Source: Flexithrix dorotheae DSM 6795 (GTDB taxonomy: Bacteria; Bacteroidota; Bacteroidia; Cytophagales; Flammeovirgaceae). From it: a stretch of 64,000 nt of DNA. Under the pieces are notes generated by a model. It did not search any database. It worked only from the letters and a program-made list of their open reading frames with translations, and was not told the DNA's origin. The position numbers and the translations under genes were made by a program. Within the stretch, counting starts at the first letter, position 1, and each line of letters opens with the position of its first letter. Below are positions 25,114 through 35,300 of this stretch, in pieces. The DNA lies in NCBI RefSeq assembly GCF_000379765.1, contig NZ_KB903430.1:530945-594944 (forward strand), in the 5' to 3' direction.

Positions 25114-25979
25114 TTTAGCTTTTTCTTCTGGCCTAATCTATAAATCTGATAAGAATTATAAAGGTTATGCCAAAGAATATAAAACATGGGACCAAGTGCT
25201 GCTAATGGACTGAGGTATGTCAAGGCAATCCAAATGGAAAACATGGTATTTTTCCTTCCAAGGGCCTGCCTGGATTCTTCCGGATTCGTGTTTTTCCCAA
25301 TCCATTTCCCTATTGCAAAACTGGTTACACATATGAATAAAGCCATAATGGCAATCCAGTTTAGTATAGTAATAGCGCTTGAACCTTCCATTATAAATCT
25401 TGTGGCGGTAGAAGTAGCAATATAAATGTTAAGGTTAAACATAATAAAAGATAACCCTTTTATTTTCAATAAATGGGGTTGTACCACAGGCAAAAATCTT
25501 TTCACCATCCATGATAATAATAAAGGAATAAAAACCACTGACAATACCGGAGCCAGTATATCCAATACATTAAGGGAAATATCTCCGGAAACCATGGAGG
25601 GCAAAACAAAAGGAATAATCAGGGCGATTACACTATTGGTAAGCACTACCGAAAATGTTACAAAAGCCACTTTTCCCTCTAAATAACTGATTATGGCCGG
25701 AGCTGCTGCTGCAGTTGGCATTATCCCTGTGATAAAAGCAATTACTGCTAATTCCGGGTTAAATGGGAGAAATATAAAATAGAAAACAAATGCTATTAAT
25801 ATATTGGCTAAAAGGATTAGAAAGTGACTTTTGGTTATGATATTTCGGGAAATTTTAATATCCAGATAGGCAAAAAATAACATCCCCATTACCAGATACC
25901 TCACCATAAAAGTAAGCTGATCACCAAAAGGGAGCACCACCCCAATGAGCATCGACAGAATTAACGCAGCATGTTTCAT
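25107..25979 (-). CDS. SBF-family (bile acid:sodium symporter-like) transporter
   Basis: A 290-residue polytopic protein with about 8-9 membrane segments. TGIMPTAAAAPAIISYLEG, in the middle of the first half, matches the crossover motif of the sodium/bile acid symporter and arsenite permease-like BART superfamily. The substrate is unknown; free-living Bacteroidota members probably carry organic anions rather than bile acids. It is on the minus strand downstream of larB, 67 bases past it, and could be transcribed with the lar unit. Confidence 0.78.
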   Translation of the reverse strand: MKHAALILSMLIGVVLPFGDQLTFMVRYLVMGMLFFAYLDIKISRNIITKSHFLILLANILIAFVFYFIFLPFNPELAVIAFITGIMPTAAAAPAIISYLEGKVAFVTFSVVLTNSVIALIIPFVLPSMVSGDISLNVLDILAPVLSVVFIPLLLSWMVKRFLPVVQPHLLKIKGLSFIMFNLNIYIATSTATRFIMEGSSAITILNWIAIMALFICVTSFAIGKWIGKNTNPEESRQALGRKNTMFSIWIALTYLSPLAALGPMFYILWHNLYNSYQIYRLGQKKKLKV

Positions 25980-26046
25980 AGTGCGAAAATACCCATTCCT
26001 CAGGCAAATACAAGAAAGGCTATTGTCATTAAAGCAAAAATTTTTG

Positions 26047-26796
26047 CTACTTATTAATCATGGCGGCAAAATATCCAGCCCCAAAACCATTGTCAATATT
26101 CACCACTGTGATTCCGGGGGAACAGGCGTTGAGCATGGAAAGTAAAGGTCCGACTCCCTGAAAACTCGCCCCATATCCCACAGAAGTTGGAACTGCTATT
26201 ACAGGTTTATCTACCAGTCCTGAAACCACAGATGGCAATGCCCCATCCATTCCTGCCACTACTACTATTACATTAGCAGCATCAATTTTATCCATATTAT
26301 TGAAAAGCCTGTGAATTCCGGCAACTCCCACATCATACAAACTTTCCACTGTTTGTCCCATGCTTTTTGCTGTCACCACCGCCTCTTCAGCCACAGGCAG
26401 ATCTGAAGTACCGGCACTACAAATCAGGATTTTTTTGTGAGGATCCGGCTCTACTTTTTTTTCAGGATGCGTGATTAAAAAGGTACGGGCAAGTTCATTG
26501 ATTTGGGCCTGGGGAAACTTTTCTTTAATGGCTCCAAGCATCTCATTCGTAGCCCTTGTGGCCAAAACAGTTGAATTTACCAGCATTGACTGGGCAATCG
26601 CCAATACTTGCTCCGTAGTTTTGTTCTGACAAAAAATTACTTCAGGATATCCCCTTCTTATGGTCCTGTGATGATCGATATTAGCAAAGCCAAGGTTTTC
26701 AAAAGGCAATTTGGTAAGTTGTTGAAAGGCTTGTTCAATAGGTAATTTATCTTCTTTTACAGCCTGTAAAAGTGCTTTTAGTTTATCCTGATACAT
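26047..26796 (-). CDS. larB: Nickel-pincer cofactor biosynthesis protein LarB
   Basis: A 249-residue carboxylase/hydrolase that adds CO2 to the pyridinium ring of nicotinic acid adenine dinucleotide, the first step of nickel-pincer nucleotide synthesis. The C-terminal PurE-like domain has ILICSAGTSDLPVAEEA, YDVGVAGIHRLF, VVVAGMDGALPSVVSGL and VPTSVGYGASFQG, all diagnostic. The N-terminal part has NIDHHRTIRRGYPEVIF. It follows larE by 14 bases. Confidence 0.95.
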   Translation of the reverse strand: MYQDKLKALLQAVKEDKLPIEQAFQQLTKLPFENLGFANIDHHRTIRRGYPEVIFCQNKTTEQVLAIAQSMLVNSTVLATRATNEMLGAIKEKFPQAQINELARTFLITHPEKKVEPDPHKKILICSAGTSDLPVAEEAVVTAKSMGQTVESLYDVGVAGIHRLFNNMDKIDAANVIVVVAGMDGALPSVVSGLVDKPVIAVPTSVGYGASFQGVGPLLSMLNACSPGITVVNIDNGFGAGYFAAMINK

Positions 26797-26810
26797 GTGT
26801 TAATAAGGAT

Positions 26811-27620
26811 TTAATCTTTTAAATCTTTTATTAAGGCATTTAGCGCCCCACTTTTAAATTGTTTCCATTCCGTATTTTCAAACCCAAGCTTTTTAAAATA
26901 ATTCGAAATGGCTTCGAAATGATTTTCTATCGTAGGCAAATCAGTTCTTGGAGTTTCGATTCTGGCGGTTCCTCCAAAATGTCTCACCCTTAATTCTTTT
27001 AAGCCGTAGGCTTTCAGAAAAACTTCTGCTTTTTCTACCATGGCAAGTTTTTCAGGTGTGACGGTGTTTCCATAAGGAATTCTTGAAGCCAGGCAGGGGC
27101 TGGCAGACTTATCCCAAATCTTTAAACCCAATTTTTTGGCTAAAGTCCTTACATCAGCTTTATTTAAGCCAGCTTCTTTTAAAGGGCTCACCACCTGAAA
27201 TTCTTTTGCAGCTTCCAGTCCCGGCCGATAATCACCCAAATCATCCAGATTAGTTCCATTAGCTACAACCTTGATTCCCTCTTTCCTAGCCACATGGATT
27301 AAATGTGAATACAGTTCAAATTTGCAGTAATAGCATCGGTTAACGGGATTTTGGGAGTAATTATCGTTTTCAATTTCATTGGTCGCCACCAATATATGCC
27401 TGGCCCCGATTGATTCGGCAATAGATTTTGACTCCTCAATTTCAACTCTTGGAACTGAAGGAGAATCAGCGGTCACTCCAATAGCTTTTTTGCCAAGCAC
27501 TTCAGTAGCTACTTTTAACACAAGAGCACTATCCACCCCACCGGAATATGCCACCACCAGTGCACCCAGCTCACCGATGTAGTCTTTTAAATTTTCATAT
27601 TTACGGTCAATAGCTTCCAT
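26811..27620 (-). CDS. larE: ATP-dependent sacrificial sulfur transferase LarE
   Basis: A 269-residue PP-loop ATPase of the nickel-pincer pathway that thiolates the cofactor precursor. The PP-loop is VVAYSGGVDSALVLKV (about residues 22-37). RCYYCKFELY and the SASPCLASRIPYGN block follow; the Cys in PCLASR corresponds to the residue that gives up its sulfur in Lactiplantibacillus LarE. So this is the sacrificial-cysteine type rather than the iron-sulfur type. It sits between the nickel transporter and larB on the same strand. Confidence 0.95.
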   Translation of the reverse strand: MEAIDRKYENLKDYIGELGALVVAYSGGVDSALVLKVATEVLGKKAIGVTADSPSVPRVEIEESKSIAESIGARHILVATNEIENDNYSQNPVNRCYYCKFELYSHLIHVARKEGIKVVANGTNLDDLGDYRPGLEAAKEFQVVSPLKEAGLNKADVRTLAKKLGLKIWDKSASPCLASRIPYGNTVTPEKLAMVEKAEVFLKAYGLKELRVRHFGGTARIETPRTDLPTIENHFEAISNYFKKLGFENTEWKQFKSGALNALIKDLKD

Positions 27621-27678
27621 AAAACATTAATTTTTTAAGAATTATTAGAGCTTATTCCAATCGAATTAAAAAAATATG

Positions 27679-28314
27679 CTAAAACACCCAGTTTTCCCGA
27701 ATTACATGGACTCCAATTCCGATAGAAATTAAAGCAATTATGATCAGATAAGCATTCCCAAACCGCTTATATCTCTGCGTTAAAAGGAATGAATACCCGA
27801 TAATTGTCCCACTCACCATCATTCCCAAAATAGTTCCGACTCCAAAACAAAGCAAAAAAAGCAATCCATCCATCATAGAATCAATGCTAGACAATACCAG
27901 CAGCATCACAGCAGCACTTCCTGCCAGTCCATGAAGAATTCCTATAAAAAAGGATTTGTGAATATGCTGATGTCTTGGATTGGCCTCTCCGGGCATCACC
28001 GACTGATCCTTTTTCAAATAATAACTTCTCAACATAGCCAGACCCAAATAAACCAGGAGCACCCCAACTGCCACATCAAAATACTGAGATATGATATCAG
28101 GCAAAGTGATTTTAAAAACTAATACCAAAACCCCAATGGCTAATAAGGACAGGGAATGCCCAAACCCCCAGTAGGCACCGACCATTGCCGATTTCCTCAG
28201 GTTTTTATTTTTAGTAGCAATAGTTGAAACTGCTGCTACATGATCTGCGTCAAAACTGTGTTGTATTCCAAGAAAAAAACCGGTGGTTAACAAACCAAAG
28301 AGCTGAAAAAACAT
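27679..28314 (-). CDS. Nickel transporter of the UreH/HupE/NicO type
   Basis: A 211-residue inner-membrane protein with six membrane segments. FLGIQHSFDADHVAAVSTI (residues 15-33), the H-x4-D-H motif of nickel/cobalt permeases, is followed by GAYWGFGHSLSL, FFIGILHGLAGSAAVMLL and CFGVGTILGMM. It lies 58 bases before larE on the same strand and heads the unit, so it probably supplies nickel for the pincer cofactor. An export or sulfite role (related TauE-like families) cannot be excluded from sequence alone. Confidence 0.85.
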   Translation of the reverse strand: MFFQLFGLLTTGFFLGIQHSFDADHVAAVSTIATKNKNLRKSAMVGAYWGFGHSLSLLAIGVLVLVFKITLPDIISQYFDVAVGVLLVYLGLAMLRSYYLKKDQSVMPGEANPRHQHIHKSFFIGILHGLAGSAAVMLLVLSSIDSMMDGLLFLLCFGVGTILGMMVSGTIIGYSFLLTQRYKRFGNAYLIIIALISIGIGVHVIRENWVF

Positions 28315-28365
28315 TTATAAATCAGTTTGAAATTTTTCAAAGATCAAGATAACCATAATATTTAT

Positions 28366-28396
28366 CAAATCTACTGATGGATTACTAAAGGTTCAA
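28366..28396 (-). promoter_or_regulatory. Candidate promoter of the nickel transporter-larE-larB unit
   Basis: On the minus strand, TTG (28394-28396), 20 bases, then TAGATTTG (28366-28373). It lies 51 bases before the start codon of the nickel transporter gene. Confidence 0.6.
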
Positions 28397-28488
28397 TTAA
28401 AAATTGGTTGAGTAAACCAAAAACTTCTAACAAAGGAAATGAGGGGATTTGACCGGGAAAGGATTACTTTGAATTGTGCGTTTAATTA

Positions 28489-28665
28489 TCAGTGAGGAAT
28501 TTTCCCGGTTCTGTAAACCCTTTTTTGTGTCAGAATTTTATAGGTAAGAATAAGTAAGCTTATACCAACCACCGACATTAAAATGATTAAGACCCAATTA
28601 ATCAAAATGGCATCGGGTTCTTTCACTAATCCATCTATTAGTAAAAAATAGCTCAGAAGTATCAT
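28489..28665 (-). CDS. Small two-helix membrane protein, 58 residues
   Basis: An uninterrupted frame with ATG at 28665 and TGA at 28489-28491, starting MILLSYFLLIDGLVKEPDA. It has a short hydrophobic start and a strong second membrane helix (ILINWVLIILMSVVGISLL, about residues 20-38). The tail is basic (YKILTQKRVYRTGKIPH), which places it in the cytoplasm under the positive-inside rule. No family is recognised. It lies between the PhoB-like regulator and the nickel transporter, on the same strand as both. The mix of hydrophobic and basic residues looks like a real protein rather than chance. Confidence 0.55.
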   Translation of the reverse strand: MILLSYFLLIDGLVKEPDAILINWVLIILMSVVGISLLILTYKILTQKRVYRTGKIPH

Positions 28666-28833
28666 GGTTTTAGGGGTTGATGTGAAAAATACTGGTACTA
28701 AATCTAAAACCCCGATTTTAACCGAAATGTTTAAATTTTCCGGGCAGATAATTCAGGCATTATTTTCATCAAGAAATGCTCCTCATTTTTATTCCCAAAA
28801 CCCGGTCCGGTCACAGTTAATTTTTCATTTTGC

Positions 28834-28875
28834 AAAAAAGGCCTGTTTCCCAATGGCTAGGAAAACAGGCCTTTT
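28834..28875 (-). terminator. Terminator after the PhoB-like regulator gene
   Basis: A 13-bp stem (28836-28848 with 28863-28875) with a 14-base loop, followed on the minus strand by a run of T. It lies 21 bases past the regulator's stop codon. Confidence 0.8.
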
Positions 28876-28895
28876 CTTATTTAATACCAGAAAGA

Positions 28896-29594
28896 TTAAA
28901 CCTGATCTGCCATATCAAATTTATATCCAACTCCTTTTACCGTCTTAATATATTGACTTCCGATTTTTTCCCTTACTCTTCGGATATGTACATCTACCGT
29001 TCTTGCTAAAACATAGACATCCGATCCCCAAATACTTGCCAGTAACTCATCTCTTCCATAAACTTTATTGGGAGATTCAGCAAGGAAATAAAGTAATTCA
29101 AATTCTTTTTTGGGCAGGTTTACCTGAAGATCTTCGATATGGAGGGTATAACTGGATCGGTCAATTATGAATTTCCCGATTTTGATAATATCCTCTTCGT
29201 TTTCTTTATTTTTTAATTCTCTTCTGAAGTGTGCATTAATCCGGCTCATTAAAGCCCTGGGTTTAATTGGCTTTATGATGTAATCATCTGCTCCAACATC
29301 AAATGCCGCTACCTCAGAATATTCCTCAGCTCTTGCGGTTAAGAAAATAATATAGGCAGATTTCATTTCAGGAATATCTCTTATCTGCCGGCAAGACTCC
29401 ACTCCATCCATTACCGGCATCATAATATCCATCAGCACCAATTCAGGAAGAAATTTTTTAGCTATTTCAAGACCTTTCTTTCCATCATTAGCTGTTTTCA
29501 CCTCATATCCTTCCTTTTCAAGATTATAGCGCAGTATTTCAACAATATCCTGTTCGTCATCAACTACTAAAACTTTATGCTTTTTCTTACCCAT
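28896..29594 (-). CDS. OmpR/PhoB-family response regulator
   Basis: A 232-residue two-component regulator. The receiver (residues 1-125) has VLVVDDEQDIVEIL, the phospho-acceptor Asp in LVLMDIMMPVMDG, Thr in IIFLTAR and Lys in YIIKPIKP, so it is fully equipped for phosphorylation. The C-terminal winged helix (about 135-230) has LPKKEFELLYFLAESPNKVYGR and RTVDVHIRRVREKIG. It resembles PhoB/PhoP-like regulators. No histidine kinase gene is in the window. Confidence 0.93.
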   Translation of the reverse strand: MGKKKHKVLVVDDEQDIVEILRYNLEKEGYEVKTANDGKKGLEIAKKFLPELVLMDIMMPVMDGVESCRQIRDIPEMKSAYIIFLTARAEEYSEVAAFDVGADDYIIKPIKPRALMSRINAHFRRELKNKENEEDIIKIGKFIIDRSSYTLHIEDLQVNLPKKEFELLYFLAESPNKVYGRDELLASIWGSDVYVLARTVDVHIRRVREKIGSQYIKTVKGVGYKFDMADQV

Positions 29595-29786
29595 TTTTAT
29601 TATTTTAGTTTACCAAGGTTATCCAAAATTAAATGATAAGCTTATTTAAATAAGGCTTCACTTAATTTATTGATAAAATGTAAATAATAATGTAACAATT
29701 GGGTAACATTAAAAATTGATACCATTACCGTTAAAATAAGGCAAAAACACCGTCAATACCCAATTACAATAATTTAATATAAAAAA

Positions 29787-32072
29787 TTATTTCCGGATAA
29801 GCTCTTGTAAGGTCGAATTATTTACCGTTACCTTATATTTTTCCCTGAGATTTTCCAGCCATTTTTTTTCAATATAATTCTGATAATCTGATATCACCTG
29901 ACCTCTTGTTTCATCAAGTTGCTTCGGTCCCGGGGGTAAAATTTCGAGCACATTTACCTGAATTACCCTTTCATCATTTTCAATTCTGTGGTTCCCTATT
30001 TCCCAGGGGATATCATCCACAAGTTCACTTTCCCCTTGTTCAAATAACCTTTCAGTAATTTTTAAGGCAAGAGGATCCTCTTCATTCATCTTTTTCTCTA
30101 AAATTTCAAGGTTTTTCGAGAAATATTTGATGGTCACCCTACCTCCTACAAGCGTATCTGAAACGGCCAACTTTAACTTGCCTCCATTTTCATAACCCAA
30201 CACTCTGGTAGAATCACATCCCTTAGCATCCAAATAGGCTTTTATTTTTATCAGTCTTTTTTCAGCCAGATCTTTCTTTTCCTTTTTGGTATAAAAAGCC
30301 TTTACACTAACCAGATAATCCGGATTTGCCTGTAATTTTTTAATTACCTCATCTATCTGATTTAATATAGTATCTCCCCAGCTGTTTTTATTGTGAGGAT
30401 AGAAGCATTCCACCGTTGGCTCCTTATCCAGTTCAAACATGGAATCTTTTAAAGCCACAATTGCCTTATCCAGTACTTCCTTATTTTTGGCATCAATTAC
30501 AATAGCCTTTACTCGTTCATCCCACTGATAATTTTCCTTATTTTCTTCAAAGAATCGGGCAATCCCGGAAGTATCCTTCACTGCAGGGTTCCAGACTTTT
30601 TCTTCCATTATTTTAAATAAAAGCAACCCCTCTCTATATTCCTTAACCAGGTTTTTGTATTCTGGATACTTATCAGCAAGTTGGGTTTCTTCAAAAGCAA
30701 TACAGGATTCGCTTTTAAATTTTTCATACAATTCTTCCCCATATTCCAAAAGTGTCATGTTATTCCTTTTCGCCTGATTTTTCATCACATAGGATAAAAA
30801 AGATTTTGCAGAAAATTGCTGACCACCAATTGAAAACATAGGTGTTTCAAATGATTTATTCAGGGTATCAGTTTCCCAGTTTCCCTCTAAAAGTTTGTCA
30901 TTAAATTGTTGAAAAGCCAGTTTTATCCCCTTCGGGTACTCCATAAAATTATTTTCTTTTTTAATTTTCTCCAGGAAAACCTTTTGAGTAATTTCTGCTC
31001 TGGCATCTCTTTCTACTTTTCTTTTGAGTTCTGGTGCCATCTTTTCAAATGGTTCAATACCTTTTCTTTCCAGTAATTTAATAATATGCCAGCCAAAAGC
31101 AGTCTTCACCGGTGGGGTAATATCTCCCGGGTTTTGAAGCTTAAAGGCAGCCTCGGCAAAATCTTCAACCATTGTGCCCGCAGAAAACCATTTCAATTCC
31201 CCTCCATTATCCTTACTGCCTCTGTCGTCCGAAAAGGTTTTGCACAAATGATCCCAATCCTCACCATCTTGAAGTTTTTTATAAATTTCCTCCGCCTTTT
31301 TATAAGCACTAATTGAATCCTCCCGGGGTAACCCATCAGGGGCTTTTATCATAATATGAGCGGCATGTACGGAACCATTGGAAGGTCTCTTATCTTGTAT
31401 TTTTATGATATGATAACCAAATCTGGTCCTTATAGGGTCGGTAATGTCATTAATTTCACCATTGTACACCGCATCCTCAAACTCATGTACCATTTGCAGG
31501 GAAGTAAAGTAGCCTAATGATCCCTTGTTAGTTTTGGCAGAAGGATCATCTGAATATTGCACAGCCAGCATTCCAAAATCTGCCCCGTTTAGTGCCTTAT
31601 TTTTAATTTCCAGTGCTTTTTTAAATGCTTTTAAGGTATCTTCAGGAGAAGCTTTCTGATCTGCTTTTATTAATATATGAGAGGCTTTTACTTCAGTTTT
31701 CAATCTTTCATAGGAAGCTTTAACCAAATCTTCAATTCCTTTTTCGTCCGTCAGATATGGTTTTGCCAATTGTTTTCGATAAGTTTCAAATTCATTTATA
31801 AATTCAGGATCCTTATCATAATTCAGTGCGAAAGCCTCTGTTACTTTTAATTTGAAATTGATAAATAAATCAAGGTAATCTTCCAGACTCTCTTTGGTAA
31901 AGGCATTTACAGAATCATTATGATTTTTACTGTATAAATACACAAATTCCTCAGCCGAAACATTATTCGAATCAATTTCAATAATATACTTTTCTTCCTT
32001 TTGTTGAGCCACTGATTGAAAAAAGGAATGAAACAAAAACAAATAACAAATGATCAATCGATAAGCTTTCAT
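29787..32072 (-). CDS. SurA-like periplasmic peptidyl-prolyl isomerase with two PpiC domains
   Basis: A 761-residue exported foldase. The signal peptide is LIICYLFLFHSFFQSVAQQ. A helical region (40-125) precedes two parvulin domains, at about 129-230 (VKASHILIKADQ ... FGYHIIKIQDKRP) and 236-345 (AAHIMIKAPDG ... FGWHIIKLLERKG). A long C-terminal half, probably alpha/beta, includes another partial rotamase-like stretch (KNSWGDTILNQIDEVIKKL) and VIQVNVLEILPPGPKQLDE. It assists folding of outer-membrane proteins. It is larger than E. coli SurA, as is usual for the Bacteroidota version. Confidence 0.9.
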   Translation of the reverse strand: MKAYRLIICYLFLFHSFFQSVAQQKEEKYIIEIDSNNVSAEEFVYLYSKNHNDSVNAFTKESLEDYLDLFINFKLKVTEAFALNYDKDPEFINEFETYRKQLAKPYLTDEKGIEDLVKASYERLKTEVKASHILIKADQKASPEDTLKAFKKALEIKNKALNGADFGMLAVQYSDDPSAKTNKGSLGYFTSLQMVHEFEDAVYNGEINDITDPIRTRFGYHIIKIQDKRPSNGSVHAAHIMIKAPDGLPREDSISAYKKAEEIYKKLQDGEDWDHLCKTFSDDRGSKDNGGELKWFSAGTMVEDFAEAAFKLQNPGDITPPVKTAFGWHIIKLLERKGIEPFEKMAPELKRKVERDARAEITQKVFLEKIKKENNFMEYPKGIKLAFQQFNDKLLEGNWETDTLNKSFETPMFSIGGQQFSAKSFLSYVMKNQAKRNNMTLLEYGEELYEKFKSESCIAFEETQLADKYPEYKNLVKEYREGLLLFKIMEEKVWNPAVKDTSGIARFFEENKENYQWDERVKAIVIDAKNKEVLDKAIVALKDSMFELDKEPTVECFYPHNKNSWGDTILNQIDEVIKKLQANPDYLVSVKAFYTKKEKKDLAEKRLIKIKAYLDAKGCDSTRVLGYENGGKLKLAVSDTLVGGRVTIKYFSKNLEILEKKMNEEDPLALKITERLFEQGESELVDDIPWEIGNHRIENDERVIQVNVLEILPPGPKQLDETRGQVISDYQNYIEKKWLENLREKYKVTVNNSTLQELIRK

Positions 32073-32233
32073 AATTAATTTATATGTATTTTAAGCTCAG
32101 AGCCTGTTTTAATTTTATTGTATTAACCGCAAACAACAACAGCTATTTCTATCTGGTTTTGGGAGCCTGTAGCTGATAAAATTTTAAGTGGTCCGCTATT
32201 TCGGAAATATCAAAACTTAAACCAGCTCCTAAT

Positions 32234-32264
32234 AAAAAAAGTCACCAATGCTAATTAGTGACTT
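32234..32264 (-). terminator. Terminator of the rimP-nusA-infB operon
   Basis: Stem AAGTCAC (32239-32245) with GTGACTT (32258-32264), AT-rich loop, and seven T following on the minus strand. It is about 80 bases past the infB stop codon. Confidence 0.7.
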
Positions 32265-32345
32265 ATTCATTATATATTTCCCAGTATCAATTCTTTACTG
32301 AATTCAAGACCTTAGTCTGATTTTTCCTTTCTGCCTGAAGGATCA

Positions 32346-35300
32346 TTATTTAAGCGTTCGTTTAATTTCTTTTTCTTCGTACGCTTCAATCACATCCCCA
32401 ACCTTCAGGTCATTGTAATTTTTAATACTAATACCACATTCAAAGCTTTGTTTCACTTCAGAAACATCATCTTTAAATCGTTTTAGTGCTTGTATTTCTC
32501 CACCTGTTTCTCCTCCATAAATTACAATACCATCCCTAATCAGCCTGATCTTAGAATTTCTCTTAATGTATCCTTCTGTTACATAACATCCGGCCACAGT
32601 ACCCACTTTGCTAATTTTATAAACTTCCCTTACCTCTACCGTTCCTACGATTTCCTCTTCAATATCAGCAGACAACAGTCCTTCCATTGCAGCTTTCACT
32701 TCTTCAATAGCATGGTAAATTACAGAGTACAACCTGATCTCTACATCTTCTCTTTCAGCCAGTCTTCGAGTATTTGGTGTAGGCCTTACCTGGAAACCAA
32801 TCACAATTGCTTCGGAAGCCGATGCTAAAAGGATATCATTATCAGAGATAGGTCCTACAGCTTTATGGATAATATTAACTTCCACTTCATCAGCCGAAAG
32901 TTTTTGAAGCGAATCAGAAAGTGCTTCCACAGAACCATCCACATCACCTTTAATAATCACATTAAGCTGCTGGAAATTACCCATGGCAATTCGTTTTCCA
33001 ATATCACTCAGGGTGGTTCGCTTAGTAGCTCTAATACTTTGCTCTCTAAGAATTTGTTCCCTTTTATTGGAAATCTCTCTGGCTTCTCGCTCAGATTCCA
33101 TCACATTCATCTTATCTCCAGCCTGTGGGGCACCATTTAAACCAAGTACCTGCACTGGTGTGGAAGGGCCGGCTTTTTTAAGCCGTTTACCCCAGGAATC
33201 TGTCATGGCCTTTACTCTTCCATAATGATGGCCTGCCAACATTATACTTCCAATTTTCAATTCACCTGATTGCACAAGGATTGTAGTCACATAGCCTCTA
33301 CCTTTATCAAGAGAAGCTTCTACAACAGTTCCGATGGCCTTTTTATTTGGATTAGCTCTTAACTCAAGTATATCAGCTTCCAGCACAACCATTTCCAGCA
33401 AATCGTCAATGCCAAGCCCGGATTTTGCCGAAACTTCCTGACACTGCACTTTTCCACCCCACTCTTCTACTAATATGTTCATTTGCGACAATTCCTCTTT
33501 TATTTTATGAGAATTTGCCCCTGGTTTATCTATTTTGTTGATCGCAATTACAATTGGAACACCTGCAACCTGTGCGTGGTTAATCGCTTCTACCGTTTGA
33601 GGCATTACGCTATCATCAGCCGCAATTACAATAATGGCTACATCCGTCAATTTAGCACCCCTTGCCCTCATCGCGGTAAAGGCTTCGTGACCAGGTGTAT
33701 CCAGGAAGACGATGTCTTTGCCACTTTCAGTTTTCACCTTGTATGCCCCAATGTGCTGGGTAATTCCCCCTGCTTCAGCATCAGCTACTTTCGAATTTCT
33801 GATGTAATCAAGAAGAGAAGTTTTACCGTGGTCAACGTGCCCCATAATGGTAACAATCGGAGCCCTTGGTTCTAAATCTTCTTCTTTATCCTCCTCTTCT
33901 AGAACCAATTCTATTTCTTCTTCAGCACTTGTGAATTCCACACTAAAGCCGAATTCATCCGCCAACATGGTAATGCTATCTGCATCCAGCCTTTGATTAA
34001 TGGAAACAAACATTCCCAGCTTCATGGCATTGGCTATTATTTCATTTACACTAACTTCCATTAGTGTGGCCAAATCATTCGTAGAAATGAATTCTGTTAC
34101 TCTTAATAAGGTATGATCTACTGCTTCTTCCTGCTCTTGTTCCTTTGCAGCAATAGCATCTCTTTTCTCTTTCCTGTACTTACTTTTTGAGGACTTTCCA
34201 GAGCTTGACCCACTCATCCGGGCCATAGTCTCTTTGTACTTCTCCTGTACTTCTTTTTGGGAAACTTCTTCTTTCTTAAATGGCGTTCGTTTATTCTTCC
34301 CTCTTCGATCATCTCGGCCATCTCTGTCCCTGCCTTGATTCCCATCAAAATCTTTCCCTCCGGAAGGCTTATCATGTCTTTTACCTCCTTTGTCTCCTCC
34401 GGAAGTTTTATCATAATTCTTGTTTACCGTGTCCTTTTCATTCTCTTTAGAAATACGAACACGTTTCCTCTTCCTTTTCTTCTTATCCCGTTGATCATCC
34501 GAAGAAGCAACAGGTTTGGCTTTCTTCTTATCCTTACTTGGTAAATCAATTTTACCTAAAACAGTAAGCCCTTGTAATTTATCAGCTTTGGCCTCAATTA
34601 CTTTTGCTGGTTTACTTTCCTCTTCTTGCTCATCAACTTCTTCTTCAACCTCTGCCTCAGGTGTTTCTACATCTTCAATAATATCTTTCTTAGTTTGTTC
34701 TTCAACTACTTTTTCTACTTTACTTTCAGTTTTTTCTTCTTCAGCCTTTTCTTCTTTCTTCACCTCAGCAACAGGTTTTTCCACAACAGGAGGCTGCTCT
34801 ATTTCCACCTTAGCCTCAACAGGCTTCTCTTCCTCCTCCACTTTTTCCACAGAACTTTCTTCCTGTTTCTCCTCTTTTTCTACTTCAGCAACAGGTTCCT
34901 CTTCTTTTACAGGTTCTTCCTTCACTTCTTCTATTGGAGGTTCTTCCTGCTTCACCTCAGCAACAGCAGGCTCTTCTTTCACTTCTTCTACTGGTTCCTT
35001 TTCAACAGGCTTGCTTTTAACTGGTCTTCCTTTAGCATCCAATTCTATTTTATCCAGAACTGTTAGTCCTTTTAATTTGGATGCCTTTTCAACCTGATCG
35101 GGTTCCTCCTCCGCTTTTGGCTCTTCAACTTCTGGAACAGGAGCCTCCTCAATTTCATTTTTAGCAACGGAAACAGGCTCTTCTTTTTTCTCTTCCTCTA
35201 CAGCAGGCTCCGCTTTAGGGGCCGATTCATTCCCGGACTGGTCAAGAATAAAAATTTCGTCATCTTCTGACTCATCCGCTCCTTCTGGTTTCAAATCAGA

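Noticed and set aside
26033-26048. Palindrome AGCAAAAATTTTTGCT downstream of larB
   Set aside because: No loop-forming centre and no following T-run; overlaps the larB stop. Probably AT-rich chance.
28664-28948. 94-codon plus-strand frame across a terminator
   Set aside because: It runs through the PhoB-like gene's terminator and into its antisense strand.
34516-35097. Ser/Thr/Phe-rich plus-strand frames over the infB arm
   Set aside because: They mirror the low-complexity Glu/Lys/Val-rich arm of IF-2 read on the other strand.
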